Positions 1 through 11,500 of a stretch of DNA of 64,000 nt are shown here, in pieces. The stretch covers positions 124,001-188,000 of the forward strand of contig JAPZSB010000007.1 of assembly GCA_027531565.1 (NCBI GenBank), read 5' to 3'. This stretch comes from Beijerinckiaceae bacterium. GTDB lineage: Bacteria > Pseudomonadota > Alphaproteobacteria > Rhizobiales > Beijerinckiaceae. The position numbers and the translations under genes were made by a program. Numbering within the stretch: position 1 is the stretch's first letter; each line of letters starts with the position of its first letter. Below the pieces are notes generated by a model. It was not told the DNA's origin and searched no databases. It was given only the letters and a program-made list of their open reading frames with translations.

Positions 1-533
1 ACCAGAAGCACGGTCCAGCGCCGTGCCCGGCGGATGACCTCCTGCAACCGGGCGCGGTCCTCGAGGTCGCGGCCGACGAAGAGGCGGAATCCGCTCGGCA
101 GCAGGAAGACCCGGAGCTTGGCGAGACGGTTGACGTCGGCCGGCTCGTCCGGCGCGCCGAAATTGACCTCGATCCAGCCGGGGCTCTGGTCCAGGGCCGG
201 CACGCGCAGCAGCGCATTGCCGGTCACGGAATCGCCGCGACGGTCAACCAGCAGGTAGATGAAGCTGCCGCTCTGCCGGCTGCGCCGCTCGATCGCGGTG
301 ATCAGGCGCCGTTCCCCGCCCTGGCGGTATTGCTCGGCAAGGGCATTGATCTCGGTCTCGATCGTGGCGGTGATCTGGTCATCGAGCAGCCGGCGGCTGG
401 TCCAGGAGAGATAGCCGAGCACGAAGACGGCGAAGATGATGAAGATCAGCAGATAGGCCGCCGACAGCTTGAAGGCGCTGGTGCGGATGACCTGGCCGAG
501 GGCTGTCCGGAACGAGGCCAGCCTACCGGGCAT
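1..533 (-). CDS. Sensor histidine kinase, N-terminal part (C-terminus lies outside window)
   Basis: Reverse strand reads MPGRLASFRTALGQVIRTSAFKLSAAYLLIFIIFAVFVLGYLSW..., a TM helix plus periplasmic sensor region, directly downstream of and overlapping an OmpR-family regulator gene. Confidence 0.7.
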   Translation of the reverse strand, partial: MPGRLASFRTALGQVIRTSAFKLSAAYLLIFIIFAVFVLGYLSWTSRRLLDDQITATIETEINALAEQYRQGGERRLITAIERRSRQSGSFIYLLVDRRGDSVTGNALLRVPALDQSPGWIEVNFGAPDEPADVNRLAKLRVFLLPSGFRLFVGRDLEDRARLQEVIRRARRWTVLL

Positions 534-1203
534 TGTCGCGGATCATGTAGCCCGCGCCCCGGACCGTGTGGAGGAGCGAGCCGCCCTGCCCGCGATCGAT
601 CTTGCCGCGCAGGCGGGAGATATGGACGTCGATCACGTTGGTCTGGGGGTCGAAATGATAGTCCCAGACATTTTCCAGCAGCATGGTCCGCGTCACGACC
701 TGCCCGGCATGGCGCATGAGATATTCGAGCAGGCGGAATTCACGCGGCTGGAGCAGGATCTCCTCGCCGCCGCGGGTGACGCGATGGGCGAGCCGGTCCA
801 GTTCCAGATCGCCGACGCGATAGGTCAGCTGGGCGCTTTGCGGGTTCTGCCGCCGGGCCAGTGCCTCGACCCGGGCGAGGCATTCGGTAAAGGCGTAGGG
901 CTTGGTGAGGTAATCGTCGCCGCCGGCCCGGAGGCCGAGCACGCGGTCATCGACCTGGCCGAGCGCGGACAGGATAAGCACGGGCGTCGTGCGCTTCTCG
1001 GCCCGCAGGGCCATGACGAGCGAGAGGCCATCCCGTTTGGGCAGCATCCGGTCGACGATCAGGACATCGTAGCTGCCGGCCAGGGCCATCTCGAGGCCGG
1101 CCTCGCCATCCATGGCGAGATCCGCCACATGGCCGGCCTCGCCGAGGGCGCGGGTGAGATAGCGGCCCGCTTCGGCATCATCCTCGACCACCAGGATTTT
1201 CAT
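523..1203 (-). CDS. OmpR/PhoB-family response regulator
   Basis: MKILVVEDDAEAGRYL receiver, phospho-acceptor region LIVDRMLPKRDG, winged-helix C-term (NVIDVHISRLRGKID); start at ATG 1203 rather than ORF-track M. Confidence 0.93.
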   Translation of the reverse strand: MKILVVEDDAEAGRYLTRALGEAGHVADLAMDGEAGLEMALAGSYDVLIVDRMLPKRDGLSLVMALRAEKRTTPVLILSALGQVDDRVLGLRAGGDDYLTKPYAFTECLARVEALARRQNPQSAQLTYRVGDLELDRLAHRVTRGGEEILLQPREFRLLEYLMRHAGQVVTRTMLLENVWDYHFDPQTNVIDVHISRLRGKIDRGQGGSLLHTVRGAGYMIRDNAR

Positions 1204-1414
1204 CGGCAGAACTCGATCGGAAGCGGCATTGACGGCACACACTTCGCCCGTTCAGGCCGGCAACGTCAAGCCGGAGGAAGGCGGTCTCGCGGTGTAATTC
1301 CGGAGCGGGGGGCGACGGGGGAATTGACCGGAACACCGCACCGCGAGACACGCTGATGGTTTAGCGCTGCCTGATTAAACCGAAGCTGTCGGGCGGATTA
1401 AATGACGGTAATGT

Positions 1415-1903
1415 TCAGGCCGCCGGCCCGCCCCGGCCCTGCCGGTCCAGCAGGGCCTGCAACTCGGCCTGTTCATCGGGGCTGAGGCGCTCCTCCGGGT
1501 CACCGGCCACCCCGTCCGGCCGGCGGCGGAACAGGCGCCAGGCGGCGAAGCCGCCAAGGGCCAGAGCGAGGGCCGGCAGGCTCCAGAGCAGGATCGTCTG
1601 GGTCGAGACCGGCGGCCGCAGCAGGACGAAGGCGCCATACCGCGCGACGAGGAAATCACGGATCGTGGCATCGCTGTCCCCGGCCTTGATGCGCTCGCGA
1701 ACGATCCGGCGGAGATCCACCGCCAGCGGGGCATCGGAATCGTCGATGGACTGGTTCTGGCAGACGAGGCAGCGCAACTCGGCCGAGAGCTTGCGCGCCC
1801 GGTTTTCCTGCGCGGCATCGGGCAGTTGCTCGCCAGGCCGGACGGCAAGGACCGGCGTCGCGAAAAGGACAAGGGCGAGTAGGAGGCCAGGCGCGCGATG
1901 CAT
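1415..1903 (-). CDS. ccmH: Cytochrome c-type biogenesis protein CcmH/CycL
   Basis: Signal peptide, LRCLVCQNQSIDDSDAPLA (LRCxxCQ haem-handling motif), C-term TM. Confidence 0.95.
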   Translation of the reverse strand: MHRAPGLLLALVLFATPVLAVRPGEQLPDAAQENRARKLSAELRCLVCQNQSIDDSDAPLAVDLRRIVRERIKAGDSDATIRDFLVARYGAFVLLRPPVSTQTILLWSLPALALALGGFAAWRLFRRRPDGVAGDPEERLSPDEQAELQALLDRQGRGGPAA

Positions 1904-1906
1904 GGT

Positions 1907-3880
1907 TCACTCCGCCGGTTCGGGCCGGAGGCGCGCGCGCCGGGCCGGCACGCCGATCCGCAGGCGCCGGTCGAACAGCGACAGGATGCCGCCGATGGAC
2001 ATGAGCAGCGGCCCGAGCCAGATCAGCAGCACATAGGGCTTGTGATAGGCGCGCAGGTCAACATGCTGGCCGTCCGAGGTCTCGCCGATGGCGAGATAGA
2101 TCTCGCTGAGGCCATGCCGGTAGCGGCCGACTTCGGAGGTCGGCATCTGCCGTCCGATATAGACGCGCTTGGCGGGCCGGAGCCGCGCCAGTTCGGTGCC
2201 GGCGGCATCGCGCAGGGAGAATTCGGCCGCGATGGCATTGTAGTTCGGGCCGGTGACGGGGCCGATCCCCTCGAGCCGCAAGGTATAGCCGTCAAGCGCC
2301 ATCGTCTCGCCCGGCTTCATGGCGGCGATCTTCTCGGTTTCGAACGCCGTGGCGCTGATGCCGATCACCATCAGCCCGGCGCCGGCATGGGCGAGCGCCA
2401 TGGCCGTGATCGATTGCGGAATGGCCCGAAGCCGCGCGCCGATCATGCCGATGCCGCCGCGCAGCGCGCGGTCGAGCAGGTCATCCAGCGCGCCGAGCAC
2501 GAGGAAGATGCCGAGGCCGATTCCCGCCAGCGCGAGAACCGGGCCGCCCCCGGCCGCGTAGGCCGAGATCGCCGCGCCGGCCACGCCGAGCGCCATGCAG
2601 GTCCAGAGCCGCTGGCCGGCGCCGAGCAGGTCGCCGCGCTTCCAGGCAAGCTTCTGGCCGAAGGGAATGGCGAGGAAGAGCGGCACCATCAGCGGCACCG
2701 CCGTCAGGTTGAAGAAGGGCGGGCCGACGGAGATCTTCGCGCCGGTCAGGGCCTCGAGCAGCAAGGGATAGAGCGTGCCGACGAAGACCGCGAGCGAGGC
2801 CACCGACAGGAAGAGGTTGTTGAAGACCAGCGCACCCTCGCGGCTGATCGGGGCGAAAAGCCCGCCGCCCTGCAGGGCCGAGGCGCGGGCCGCGAAAAGC
2901 GCGAAGCTCCCGCCGATGAAGGCGATCAGGATCAGCAGGATGAAGAGGCCGCGCTCGGGGTCGACCGCGAAGGCATGGACCGAGGTCAGCACGCCGGAAC
3001 GCACGAGGAAGGTGCCGAGCAGCGAAAGCGAGAAGGTGACGACGGCGAGAAGGATCGTCCAGGTCTTCAGGGCCTCGCGCTTTTCCAGCACGATGGCGGA
3101 ATGCAGCAGCGCCGTGCCGGTGAGCCACGGCATCAGCGAGGCATTCTCCACCGGGTCCCAGAACCAGTAGCCGCCCCAGCCGAGTTCGTAATAGGCCCAG
3201 TAGGAGCCCATCGCGATGCCGAGGGTGAGCGTGATCCAGGCCGCCAGCGTCCAGGGGCGGATCATCCGCGCGAAGGCGGCATCGACGCGGCCGAGCACAA
3301 GCGCCGCCGCGGCGAAGGAGAAGACGATCGAGAAGCCGACATAGCCGAGATAAAGCAAGGGCGGGTGGATCGCGAGGCCGGGATCCTGCAGGACGGGGTT
3401 GAGATCCCGGCCCTCGATCGGCGGGTTCGGCATGCGCAGGAACGGGTTCGAGGCGAAAATCAGGAAGGCGCAGAAGGCGCTGGCGATCAGGCCCTGCACG
3501 CCGAGTGTCGCGCCGAGCATGTCATCCGGAAGGCGCTTCGAGAACACGGCGACGCCCGCGCCGAACAAAGCGAGGATGAGCACCCAGAGCAGCATCGAGC
3601 CCTCGTGGTTGCCCCAGACGCCGCTCCATTTGTAGATCAGCGGCTTCAGCGAATGAGAATTCTGGAAGACGTTGAGGACCGAGAAATCCGATACGAGATA
3701 GGCATGCGTGAGCGCGGCGAAGGCCAGGGCCAGCAGCGCGAAATGGACGAGCGCGGCCTGCGCCCCGAGCCGGGCGAGCACGGCATCGCCGCGGATGGCG
3801 CCCCAGAGCGGGATGGTGGCCTGGAACAGCGCGACCGCGAAACCGAGGATCAGCGCGAAATGCCCGAGTTCGACAATCAC
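1907..3880 (-). CDS. ccmF: Haem lyase CcmF/CycK
   Basis: Multi-TM protein with tryptophan-rich [19 protein letters not shown] motif; operon context. Confidence 0.96.
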   Translation of the reverse strand: MIVELGHFALILGFAVALFQATIPLWGAIRGDAVLARLGAQAALVHFALLALAFAALTHAYLVSDFSVLNVFQNSHSLKPLIYKWSGVWGNHEGSMLLWVLILALFGAGVAVFSKRLPDDMLGATLGVQGLIASAFCAFLIFASNPFLRMPNPPIEGRDLNPVLQDPGLAIHPPLLYLGYVGFSIVFSFAAAALVLGRVDAAFARMIRPWTLAAWITLTLGIAMGSYWAYYELGWGGYWFWDPVENASLMPWLTGTALLHSAIVLEKREALKTWTILLAVVTFSLSLLGTFLVRSGVLTSVHAFAVDPERGLFILLILIAFIGGSFALFAARASALQGGGLFAPISREGALVFNNLFLSVASLAVFVGTLYPLLLEALTGAKISVGPPFFNLTAVPLMVPLFLAIPFGQKLAWKRGDLLGAGQRLWTCMALGVAGAAISAYAAGGGPVLALAGIGLGIFLVLGALDDLLDRALRGGIGMIGARLRAIPQSITAMALAHAGAGLMVIGISATAFETEKIAAMKPGETMALDGYTLRLEGIGPVTGPNYNAIAAEFSLRDAAGTELARLRPAKRVYIGRQMPTSEVGRYRHGLSEIYLAIGETSDGQHVDLRAYHKPYVLLIWLGPLLMSIGGILSLFDRRLRIGVPARRARLRPEPAE

Positions 3881-4338
3881 GGCTTCGCCCCCTTGTTCTC
3901 TCCCTTGCCGTCCTTCCAGTGCCCCTGCTGCTTCAGGCTGTCGGCAACCTCGCGCGGCATGTAGTTCTCGTCATGGCGGGCCAGCACGGTGCTGGCGTTG
4001 AACACGCCGCCCGGCTCCAGCTTGCCCTCGGTGACAACGCCCTGCCCCTCGCGGAAGAGATCCGGCAGGATGCCCTGATGCGTCACGCGGACGGTATTCG
4101 CGCCGTCGGTCACCACGAAGCGGACGATCTGGTTCGGCTCCTTCACCACGCTGCCGGTCTCGACCAGCCCGCCAAGGCGGAAGGCCTCGCCCGGCTTGAC
4201 CTTGCCCTGGGCCACCTCGGTGGGCGAGCGGAAGAACATGATCTGGTCCTGCAGGGCCACGAGGATCAGCCCCGTCGCCACGGCGAGGACAAGGCCGATC
4301 GCCCCGATCATGGCCAGCCGTTTCTGCTTGCGCGTCAT
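3877..4338 (-). CDS. ccmE: Haem chaperone CcmE/CycJ
   Basis: [26 protein letters not shown], haem-ligand region [13 protein letters not shown]. Confidence 0.96.
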   Translation of the reverse strand: MTRKQKRLAMIGAIGLVLAVATGLILVALQDQIMFFRSPTEVAQGKVKPGEAFRLGGLVETGSVVKEPNQIVRFVVTDGANTVRVTHQGILPDLFREGQGVVTEGKLEPGGVFNASTVLARHDENYMPREVADSLKQQGHWKDGKGENKGAKP

Positions 4339-4358
4339 GCTCCTGCCCTGTCCTGCCC

Positions 4359-5474
4359 TTACGGCGCCTTGCCGGGAATCTCCCCGGCGAGCTGTTCCAG
4401 AATCTTGAGTGAATCAGGCTCGCCGGCAAGGGCCACCCGGGCGCGACCGAGTGCCTCGCGCGCCTTGTCCGGCTCGTCCAGCACGAGGCGGGCACGGATC
4501 AGCCGCTGCCATTCGCCGATGGTGCCGCCGCTGCCCGAGAGCCGGGCATCCAGCTGGTCGACCATCGACCGGATGGCGGCCTGCCGCTCCGCCTCCGGCA
4601 GGGCGGCGATGCTCTGGCCGGCCTCGCTCGCAGGGCCGCCGGCGGGTCCGCCCGGCTCGGTGCGCATGCGGGCGATTTCGGCCTCGACGCGCATCCGCCC
4701 CGGGCCGGTCCCCAGTTCGGCGGCGAGGGCCGTCAGCTTCTCGATCGCGGCCGGGCGGTTGCCATCCTGCTCCAGGAGGAGGGCGAGATAGAACCGGGCC
4801 TTGGCAAAGCCGGGTTCGAGGGCCACGGCCTTCTCGAACGCCTCCCGGGCCTCCGCCGTGACGATGCCGTCCTTCTCGGCGACAAGGGCCTCGCCGAGAT
4901 CGGCATGGCGCTGCGCCGTGGGGCCCAGAAGGGCGATGACCTTGCGATAGGCAAAGGCCGCATCCGCGAAACGGCCGGCCCGGAGATAGACCGGCGCGAC
5001 CACTTCATAGCCGCGTCCGTCCTCCGGATTGCGGGCGAGATGCTGCTCGATCCGCTGCAGGGCCGAGGCGACATCCATGTTCTGCGGCGTCACGGCCCGG
5101 CTGGCGAGCGGCAGGTCCGGCAGGCCGGGCTGGCCGATCCGGAGATAGACGGCGAGTGTAATGCCGGGCACCAGCACCAGCATGGCGAGCGCGGCGATCT
5201 TGCGACGGCGGCGGGCGGCGACATCCCCGGAAACCTGCCCGCGCCCCCGGCCGAGCGCCAGCAGGTGGCGACCCTGCTCGGCCATCGCGGCCTCGAAATC
5301 GGCATCGCCGATCTGCCCGGCGGCGTGCTGCCGTTCCAGTTCGACCTTGCGGGCCTGATAGAAAGCGACCGCCTGGTCCAGCGGATCGACCGGCCCGCGG
5401 CCGCGCAGCAGCGGCCAGAGCGCGAGCAGGATCGCGACAAGGATCAGGACGAGGACAGGTAGCCAGAACATCAT
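4359..5474 (-). CDS. ccmI: Cytochrome c biogenesis TPR protein CcmI/CycH
   Basis: Two N-terminal TMs, TPR-like C-terminal half, first gene of ccmIEFH. Confidence 0.9.
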   Translation of the reverse strand: MMFWLPVLVLILVAILLALWPLLRGRGPVDPLDQAVAFYQARKVELERQHAAGQIGDADFEAAMAEQGRHLLALGRGRGQVSGDVAARRRRKIAALAMLVLVPGITLAVYLRIGQPGLPDLPLASRAVTPQNMDVASALQRIEQHLARNPEDGRGYEVVAPVYLRAGRFADAAFAYRKVIALLGPTAQRHADLGEALVAEKDGIVTAEAREAFEKAVALEPGFAKARFYLALLLEQDGNRPAAIEKLTALAAELGTGPGRMRVEAEIARMRTEPGGPAGGPASEAGQSIAALPEAERQAAIRSMVDQLDARLSGSGGTIGEWQRLIRARLVLDEPDKAREALGRARVALAGEPDSLKILEQLAGEIPGKAP

Positions 5475-5556
5475 CGGGCTCGCATAGCAGGAACACCTCC
5501 CCGATCCAACGGAATCCCGACGAGACTAAGGCAGTGGACCGCGACCGGCGGTCGCG

Positions 5557-6963
5557 TCAGAGGGCCGGCAGGACCAGCCGCGCGCGCAGGCCGCCGAGCG
5601 GCGAATCCTCCAGCAGGAAACTGCCGCCGTAGAGCACGGCAAGATCGACCACGATCGACAGGCCGAGGCCGGAGCCGGGCTTGGTCTCGTCCAGCCGGCG
5701 GCCGCGCTTGGTGGCTTCCTTGCGGGCGTCTTCCGGCAGGCCGGGGCCATCATCGTCGACGATGATGCTGATCATCGGCATGGCGGCGACAGGCTCGTCG
5801 CGGATCACCGAGATCAGCACCTGCGTGCTGGCCCATTTGCCGGCATTGTCGACGAGATTGCCGATCATCTCCTCGAGATCCTGCTTCTCGCCGCGGAAGC
5901 GCAGCGAGGTGGCGATCTCGGCGCTGAACCGGAGGTCCCGATCGCGGTAGATCTTCTCGAAGGTCCGGATGAACGACGCGATGACTGGCTCGATCTCGGT
6001 GATGTTGCCGATCGTGGCGGCACGGGCGGCCGCGCGGGCGCGGTCGAGATAATACTGCACCTGGTCGCGCATGATCGCGCTCTGCTCGCGCACCTTCCCG
6101 GCCAGCGGTCCGGGATCGCTGCCGGCCTCGTTGATCAGCACGCTGAGCGGCGTCTTCAGGGCATGGGCGAGATTCCCGACCTGCCCGCGTGCCCGGGCCA
6201 CGATCTCGCGGTTGACATCGAGCACCTGGTTCAATTCCTGCGCGAGCGGCGCCACCTCGACCGGAAACGTGCCCTCGACACGCTCGCGCGCGCCGGCCCG
6301 GACCTGCCCGAGCGCTTCCGAGAGGCGCCGCAACGGCACGAGGCCATAGCGCACCTGCACGAGGGCCGAGACGCCGAGCGCCAGCGCGAGGATGCCCAGA
6401 ACCACCGCGAGGGTGATGTCGAAACGCCGGGTCTCCTCGGCGATTTCCTTCGCATTGCCGCCGACGGAGATGATGAAGCGGTTCTGCTCGCCAAGATCGA
6501 TCTCCTGCTCCACCAGCCGCAGGCGCTGGTTTTCCGGCCCGATCCGGTAGCCGTCCCGGAAATCGCCGCGCGGCGAAGGCAGGCCCGGCTCGACAAGGGC
6601 CGGCAGCCGGTTCGAGAACAGGGAGCGCGAACTGCGCAGCGTGTTGCTGGCGCCGCTCTCGCGGTCGACGCGGACGATCTGCCAGTACCAGCCGGAAAGC
6701 GGGATCTGGAATTGCGGTTCGCCGAGATTGCCCGGCTCGACATTGCCGCCATCGGTGAGCGAGGCGACGTCGGCCACCAGCACCTTGAGATAGAGCTTGA
6801 GGCGCTCGTCGAAGGCGGCTTCCACCGTGCGCCGGTTGAAGGCGGAAAGGATGGCGCCCGCCGTGACGAGAACCAGCACGGAGAGCACGATGGCCGAGGC
6901 AACGAGGCGTCCGGCCAGCGAGGCCGGCTGGAGCGCGTTGAACGAGAGCCGGCGCCAGATCAT
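5557..6963 (-). CDS. feuQ: Sensor histidine kinase, PhoQ/FeuQ-like
   Basis: Two TMs, HAMP-like region, H-box GNLAHALKTPLSVL, N box LVDNAGKW, G boxes DDDGPGL and GSGLGLSIV; feuPQ upstream of the cycHJKL operon is established rhizobial synteny. Confidence 0.85.
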   Translation of the reverse strand: MIWRRLSFNALQPASLAGRLVASAIVLSVLVLVTAGAILSAFNRRTVEAAFDERLKLYLKVLVADVASLTDGGNVEPGNLGEPQFQIPLSGWYWQIVRVDRESGASNTLRSSRSLFSNRLPALVEPGLPSPRGDFRDGYRIGPENQRLRLVEQEIDLGEQNRFIISVGGNAKEIAEETRRFDITLAVVLGILALALGVSALVQVRYGLVPLRRLSEALGQVRAGARERVEGTFPVEVAPLAQELNQVLDVNREIVARARGQVGNLAHALKTPLSVLINEAGSDPGPLAGKVREQSAIMRDQVQYYLDRARAAARAATIGNITEIEPVIASFIRTFEKIYRDRDLRFSAEIATSLRFRGEKQDLEEMIGNLVDNAGKWASTQVLISVIRDEPVAAMPMISIIVDDDGPGLPEDARKEATKRGRRLDETKPGSGLGLSIVVDLAVLYGGSFLLEDSPLGGLRARLVLPAL

Positions 6964-6973
6964 CCGTGCCCGA

Positions 6974-7654
6974 TCACCCGCGCTTGGCCGGCGCCTCGGG
7001 CGGCGCGGCGATATAGCCGAGGCCGCGCACGGTCTGGATGATCTCGACGCCGAGCTTCTTGCGCAGGCGGCCGACGAACACTTCGATCGTGTTGGAATCG
7101 CGGTCGAAATCCTGGTCGTAGAGATGTTCGACCAGCTCCGTGCGCGAGACGACGCGGCCCTGGTGATGCATCAGGTAGGCGAGCAGGCGGTATTCATGCG
7201 AGGTCAGCCGGACGGCCGAGCCATCGACGACCACGCGGCTCGACCGCGTATCGAGCAGGACCGGTCCGCAGCTGATCTCGCTGGTGGCATGGCCGGCGGC
7301 GCGGCGCAGCAGCGCGCGGAGCCGGGCCAGCACCTCCTCCATGTGGAAGGGCTTGGTGACATAGTCATCGGCGCCGGCATCGAAGCCCTGCACCTTCTCG
7401 CTCCAGCGATCGCGCGCGGTGAGAATCAGCACCGGCATGGTGCGACCGTCGCGGCGCCATTTCTCCAGCACGCGGATGCCGTCCATGCGCGGCAGGCCCA
7501 TATCGAGGATCACGCCGTCATAGGGTTCGGTATCGCCGAGAAAATGGCCTTCCTCGCCATCGAAAGCCTTGTCGACGGCATAGCCGGCATCTTCCAGCGC
7601 CGTGGCGAGCTGGCGGTTGAGATCGCGATCGTCCTCGACGACGAGCAGGCGCAT
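6974..7654 (-). CDS. feuP: OmpR-family response regulator, PhoP/FeuP-like
   Basis: MRLLVVEDDRDLNRQ receiver, LILTARDRWSEKVQGFDAGADDYVTKPF, winged helix; start at ATG 7654. Confidence 0.88.
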   Translation of the reverse strand: MRLLVVEDDRDLNRQLATALEDAGYAVDKAFDGEEGHFLGDTEPYDGVILDMGLPRMDGIRVLEKWRRDGRTMPVLILTARDRWSEKVQGFDAGADDYVTKPFHMEEVLARLRALLRRAAGHATSEISCGPVLLDTRSSRVVVDGSAVRLTSHEYRLLAYLMHHQGRVVSRTELVEHLYDQDFDRDSNTIEVFVGRLRKKLGVEIIQTVRGLGYIAAPPEAPAKRG

Positions 7655-7748
7655 GGGGCACTCCGGGCATAGATGCGCCGGCCCGATGGGGCCGACGCGG
7701 ATCGTGCTTGTCATATATCAGGTCGACAGAATTGCGACAGGGTCGAGA

Positions 7749-8576
7749 TCACGGCATCAACCGTCGTGTCGCGACGATGCGGAACAGGCTGGACGCGACG
7801 AAACCGAAGCCGGCAATGCCCTGCAGCAGGCTGTCCAGCAGCATCTCCGTATCAAGGCCGGGAATGGTGAAACCTGCCCAGGAGAGGAGCAGGGCCGCCA
7901 GACCGATCGCATTGGCCCAGAGGGTGCGGCTGGCCCAGGCGGGCTTGGTGGAATCCGCCGCCGGGGCAGCATTTTCGGTCTTCATGGGCATTTCTGTTTC
8001 CATGGGCGTGTCGGTTTTCATGGGATTCTCCGTTGCGGATGGTCGGGGGGTGGAGGGTTCCGGCGCGATCAGGGCGAGGCCGGCCGCCTTTGCCGCGGCA
8101 ATGCGGCGGCTCCAGCCGCGGCCGAAGGTGCGGAAGGTCGGCAGGCTTTCGACAAAGGCCTGCCGCCGGGCGGTGAAGGCGTCGATCAGGTCCGCCGTTC
8201 CGGCCGCGCGGGCCGCCGCGACCGTGACCGGGCCGATGCGGCCATCGGCGGGCACGGCGAGCAGGGCCTGCACCCATCGCGAGGCCCGGACGGGACCGGC
8301 ATTCACGGCGGCATCGAAGACGACGAGATCGAGCCCGGCAGGCAGGTCATCGCCGGCGATGCGCTCCCAGTAGCGGGCGCGATAGATCGCCGCCGCCTCG
8401 GTGCGGGTCAGCGCGCGGAGTTCGGCGACGCTGGCGGGCTGGCCGCGCCATCCGGAAAGCGTGGCGAGGGTGATGCCGAGATTCGTCGCGCCGCCGGGAT
8501 CCTGCGGGTGGTCGGTGAAACCGCCCTCGTGGCGCAGCACGAAGGCAAGGGCGAGGTCAAAGGTCGATCGGGCCAT
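7749..8576 (-). CDS. GH108 family endolysin (secretion-activator-like) with C-terminal TM segment
   Basis: LRHEGGFTDHPQDPGGATNLGIT catalytic motif, PG-binding-like DGRIGPVTV, Met/Thr/Glu-rich linker, C-term TM WANAIGLAALLLSWAGFTIPG; adjacent to GTA g15. Confidence 0.85.
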   Translation of the reverse strand: MARSTFDLALAFVLRHEGGFTDHPQDPGGATNLGITLATLSGWRGQPASVAELRALTRTEAAAIYRARYWERIAGDDLPAGLDLVVFDAAVNAGPVRASRWVQALLAVPADGRIGPVTVAAARAAGTADLIDAFTARRQAFVESLPTFRTFGRGWSRRIAAAKAAGLALIAPEPSTPRPSATENPMKTDTPMETEMPMKTENAAPAADSTKPAWASRTLWANAIGLAALLLSWAGFTIPGLDTEMLLDSLLQGIAGFGFVASSLFRIVATRRLMP

Positions 8577-8589
8577 GGCGGCTCCTTTC

Positions 8590-11500
8590 TCAGCGGAGGT
8601 CGAGAATGCGGCGGCAGGGCAGGCCCGGACCGGTGGCGGCGCCGATCTGGCGGATCTCGACGGCGAGCCGTTCCAGCGGGGCGCCGAAATCGGCGATCTC
8701 CCAGCCGGCGGGGTAGAGCCATTCCGCCTCGCCGAGGGTGATGACCCGGCGCTCCTCCGCGCCCGCCAGCACGGCGAGCCGGAATTCCGCGCGATCCTCG
8801 CCGAGCGGCACCTCGAACAGGTCCCAGCTGTCGCCGCCCCGCCGCGCCCGGCGGCAGAAGCGGAGGCGGATACCCGCCGCCTCCCGCCGCGCGCGGGGGT
8901 GGACCGGCGGCAGCGGGCGCAGGGCGATACCGGATGGCGTCGCGGCAAGATCGAGCCCGTGCGGATCAGCAAGATCGGCGCCGGCCCCGAGAAGCCGCCA
9001 GCGTCCGGGCTGGCCCGGCGAGGCAGCCTCCGGGCCGAGCGGCAGCACCGCCTCGTCCAGCAGCAGGATCTCCGCCCCCGGCGGGCAGGCGCGCATCGCC
9101 GCCGGCTCGGACAGGCCGAGGCCGCGCAAGAGGCCCGACAGCCGGTAGCGCCTCGCCTCCAGCCGCTCGGCCGCGCGGAACAGCAGGATCTCGGTCAGCC
9201 CGTCGGGCCCCGTCACGGCAAGGGCATTGCCGCCGGCAAGCACCGCTTCCTCCGGCAGGCTCGCCAGCGGGCCGCCCTCGCAATGCAGGTCCAGCCGGGT
9301 GTGATGGTCCCAGCGCCAGAGCGGGCCCGGTGGCAGGGCAGAGAGCGTGCGGCCGAGCCGGGCGCCGAGCCCGGCCTCAGCCACGATGCGCGCGCCGCCA
9401 TGGCCGAGATCGACGAGCCGGTACGGGCCACCCCAGGGCTCCGCCCTTACCGCGAGGGAGAGCAGGCCCTCGCCGCGATCGAGCGGCAGTTCGACCAGGC
9501 GGGCATGCGGCCTTCCCGGCACGACCGGCGGGCCGGGCGGTGCGGGCAACGCCACCGGCAGGGGCGCAGCCTCGATCAGGGCCGGCTCGTACAGCCGCGC
9601 CTCGACCTCCCGGTACGGGCCATCGACAAGCCGCGTCACGATCAGGTCGAGCGGGCCCTCCTCCAGCACCAGCCGGATGCCGTCTCCCGGCTCCAGCGCG
9701 AGATGCCGGGGGGAAAGGCGGAACTGCAGGGTTTCGCGCCCACACCAGAGATCGTGCAGGCGCTGCTCGGCGAGGTCCTGCGCCAGCCCGCGCGGCAGGT
9801 GCAGCGTGGTGCCCTCGGCCGCCTCGCGCCAGCTCCGGCCGAGCGGCCGTTCCGCCACCACGGCGGCCGGCTCGAACTCCGCCTCGGAGTCGATGAAGCC
9901 GAAAGACAGGCGACGCGGCAGCTCGGAATCCGGCTGGCGCATGCGCTCGACGGCGGTGCCCGCCTGCGGCGCGGGCACGAGATCCTCGCCGGACAGCGCG
10001 AGGACCGGGCCGACCGGCCGGCCCCGAACGACGATCTGCCCGGCCCGGGCATGGAAGCTCAGCCCGAACAGCCGGGCCAGGGGCTCGAGCGCGGCGCGCA
10101 GGCTCATCGGCCGGTCGATCACATAGCCATCGACCATGCCGTCCACCCCTTCGCAGAGTGGCGCCGGCAGGCCGAATTCCGCGAAGAGCGCCACGACCAG
10201 CGTATCGAGCGGCAGGGCTTCCAGCCGGCCGTTCAGCCAATGGCCGCGCGCCCAGTTGGCGCCGTCGCTCCACAGGTCGGTCTGGCGCGGGAAGGCCGGA
10301 AAGGGCCGCGCATCCCAGGCCCAGGGGGCGATGAAATCCGCCGCCACCATCGGCTGGCCGGTGACCGGCGAGAGCGGGTTTTCCGGCGTGGCGCCCTCGC
10401 CATAGCCATCGAGCCAGGCCTCGATCAGCCGCAGGGGCACGAGGTCATCCCGCCCGCCCGGCGAAAAGGGGGGCAGGCCGGCTTCCGCCGATTTGGGATC
10501 GGGGAAGAGATGCGGCCCGTTCGCGCCGAACTGCACCGCCGGGCAGCCGATCTCCGTCAGCAGGACCGGCTTCACGCCCGGCTGCCACGCGGTCGGGACC
10601 GGATTTTCCACGCCGCCGCTCCGCTCGTGATGCGGGTTCAGCCACCACCCCGCGAGGTCTTTCGGGCGGAAGATCCACGGCTTGCCATGGGCGCCGTCGG
10701 TGATCGGCTCCCGGGTGCCGGCCCGGCGCGCGGCCGCGTCCGCATAGTACCAGGCATGGGCCTCGCCATCGGTCAGGCGCGCGCGGAGATAGGCCGCATC
10801 GGCGGGCCCCCGCGCAAGCGCGGCATCGGCATGGTCGCGCCCGGGCCGCCAGTCGGAGAGCGGCGGATAGGCATCGATCGCCACCGCATCGATGGCGGGA
10901 TGGGCCCAGAGCGCGTCGAGCGGGAAGCGGATCTCCGCCCCGCCGGCCCGCACCCTCGCGCCGTATTCGGTCCAGTCCGCGGCATAGGTCAGCCGCGTCG
11001 CCGGGCCGAGGATCGCCCGGACATCCGCCGCCAGCGCGGCCAGAGCCTCGACGAAGGGGAAGCGCCCGCCGGGGCCGAGCGCATGGGTCAGGCCGACCAG
11101 TTCCGAGCCGAGCAGGAAGGTATCCACGCCGCCCGCAAGCTGGGCCAGCAGGGCATGGTGCAGGACCATGCGGCGATAGCCCCAGTCGTCCGGACCCGAA
11201 TAGACCACCTGCCCGTTCTGCAGGGAGAAATGCTCCGGCCGCGCCGCCCCCATCAGGGCGGCGACCTGCGCGGCGGCAGCGGGCTGCCCATCCGCCGTGC
11301 CCGGCAGGCCGGGGGCGGGATCGAGCGTGATCCGTCCGCGCCAGGGATAGGCTGGCTGCGCCGCACCCGGCCGGGCCGGATCCGGCAGGGCATTGCCGGG
11401 CGGGATGTCCATCAGCACGAACGGATGGAGCACCGGTTTCAGCCCGCGCGCGGCGAGATCCTGCAACGCGGCGACGAGGCTGTCCTCCGAGGGCGAACCG

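Noticed and set aside
1898-3964. 688-aa plus-strand ORF antisense to ccmF
   Set aside because: Charged low-complexity translation, no domain; ccmF is unambiguous on the other strand.
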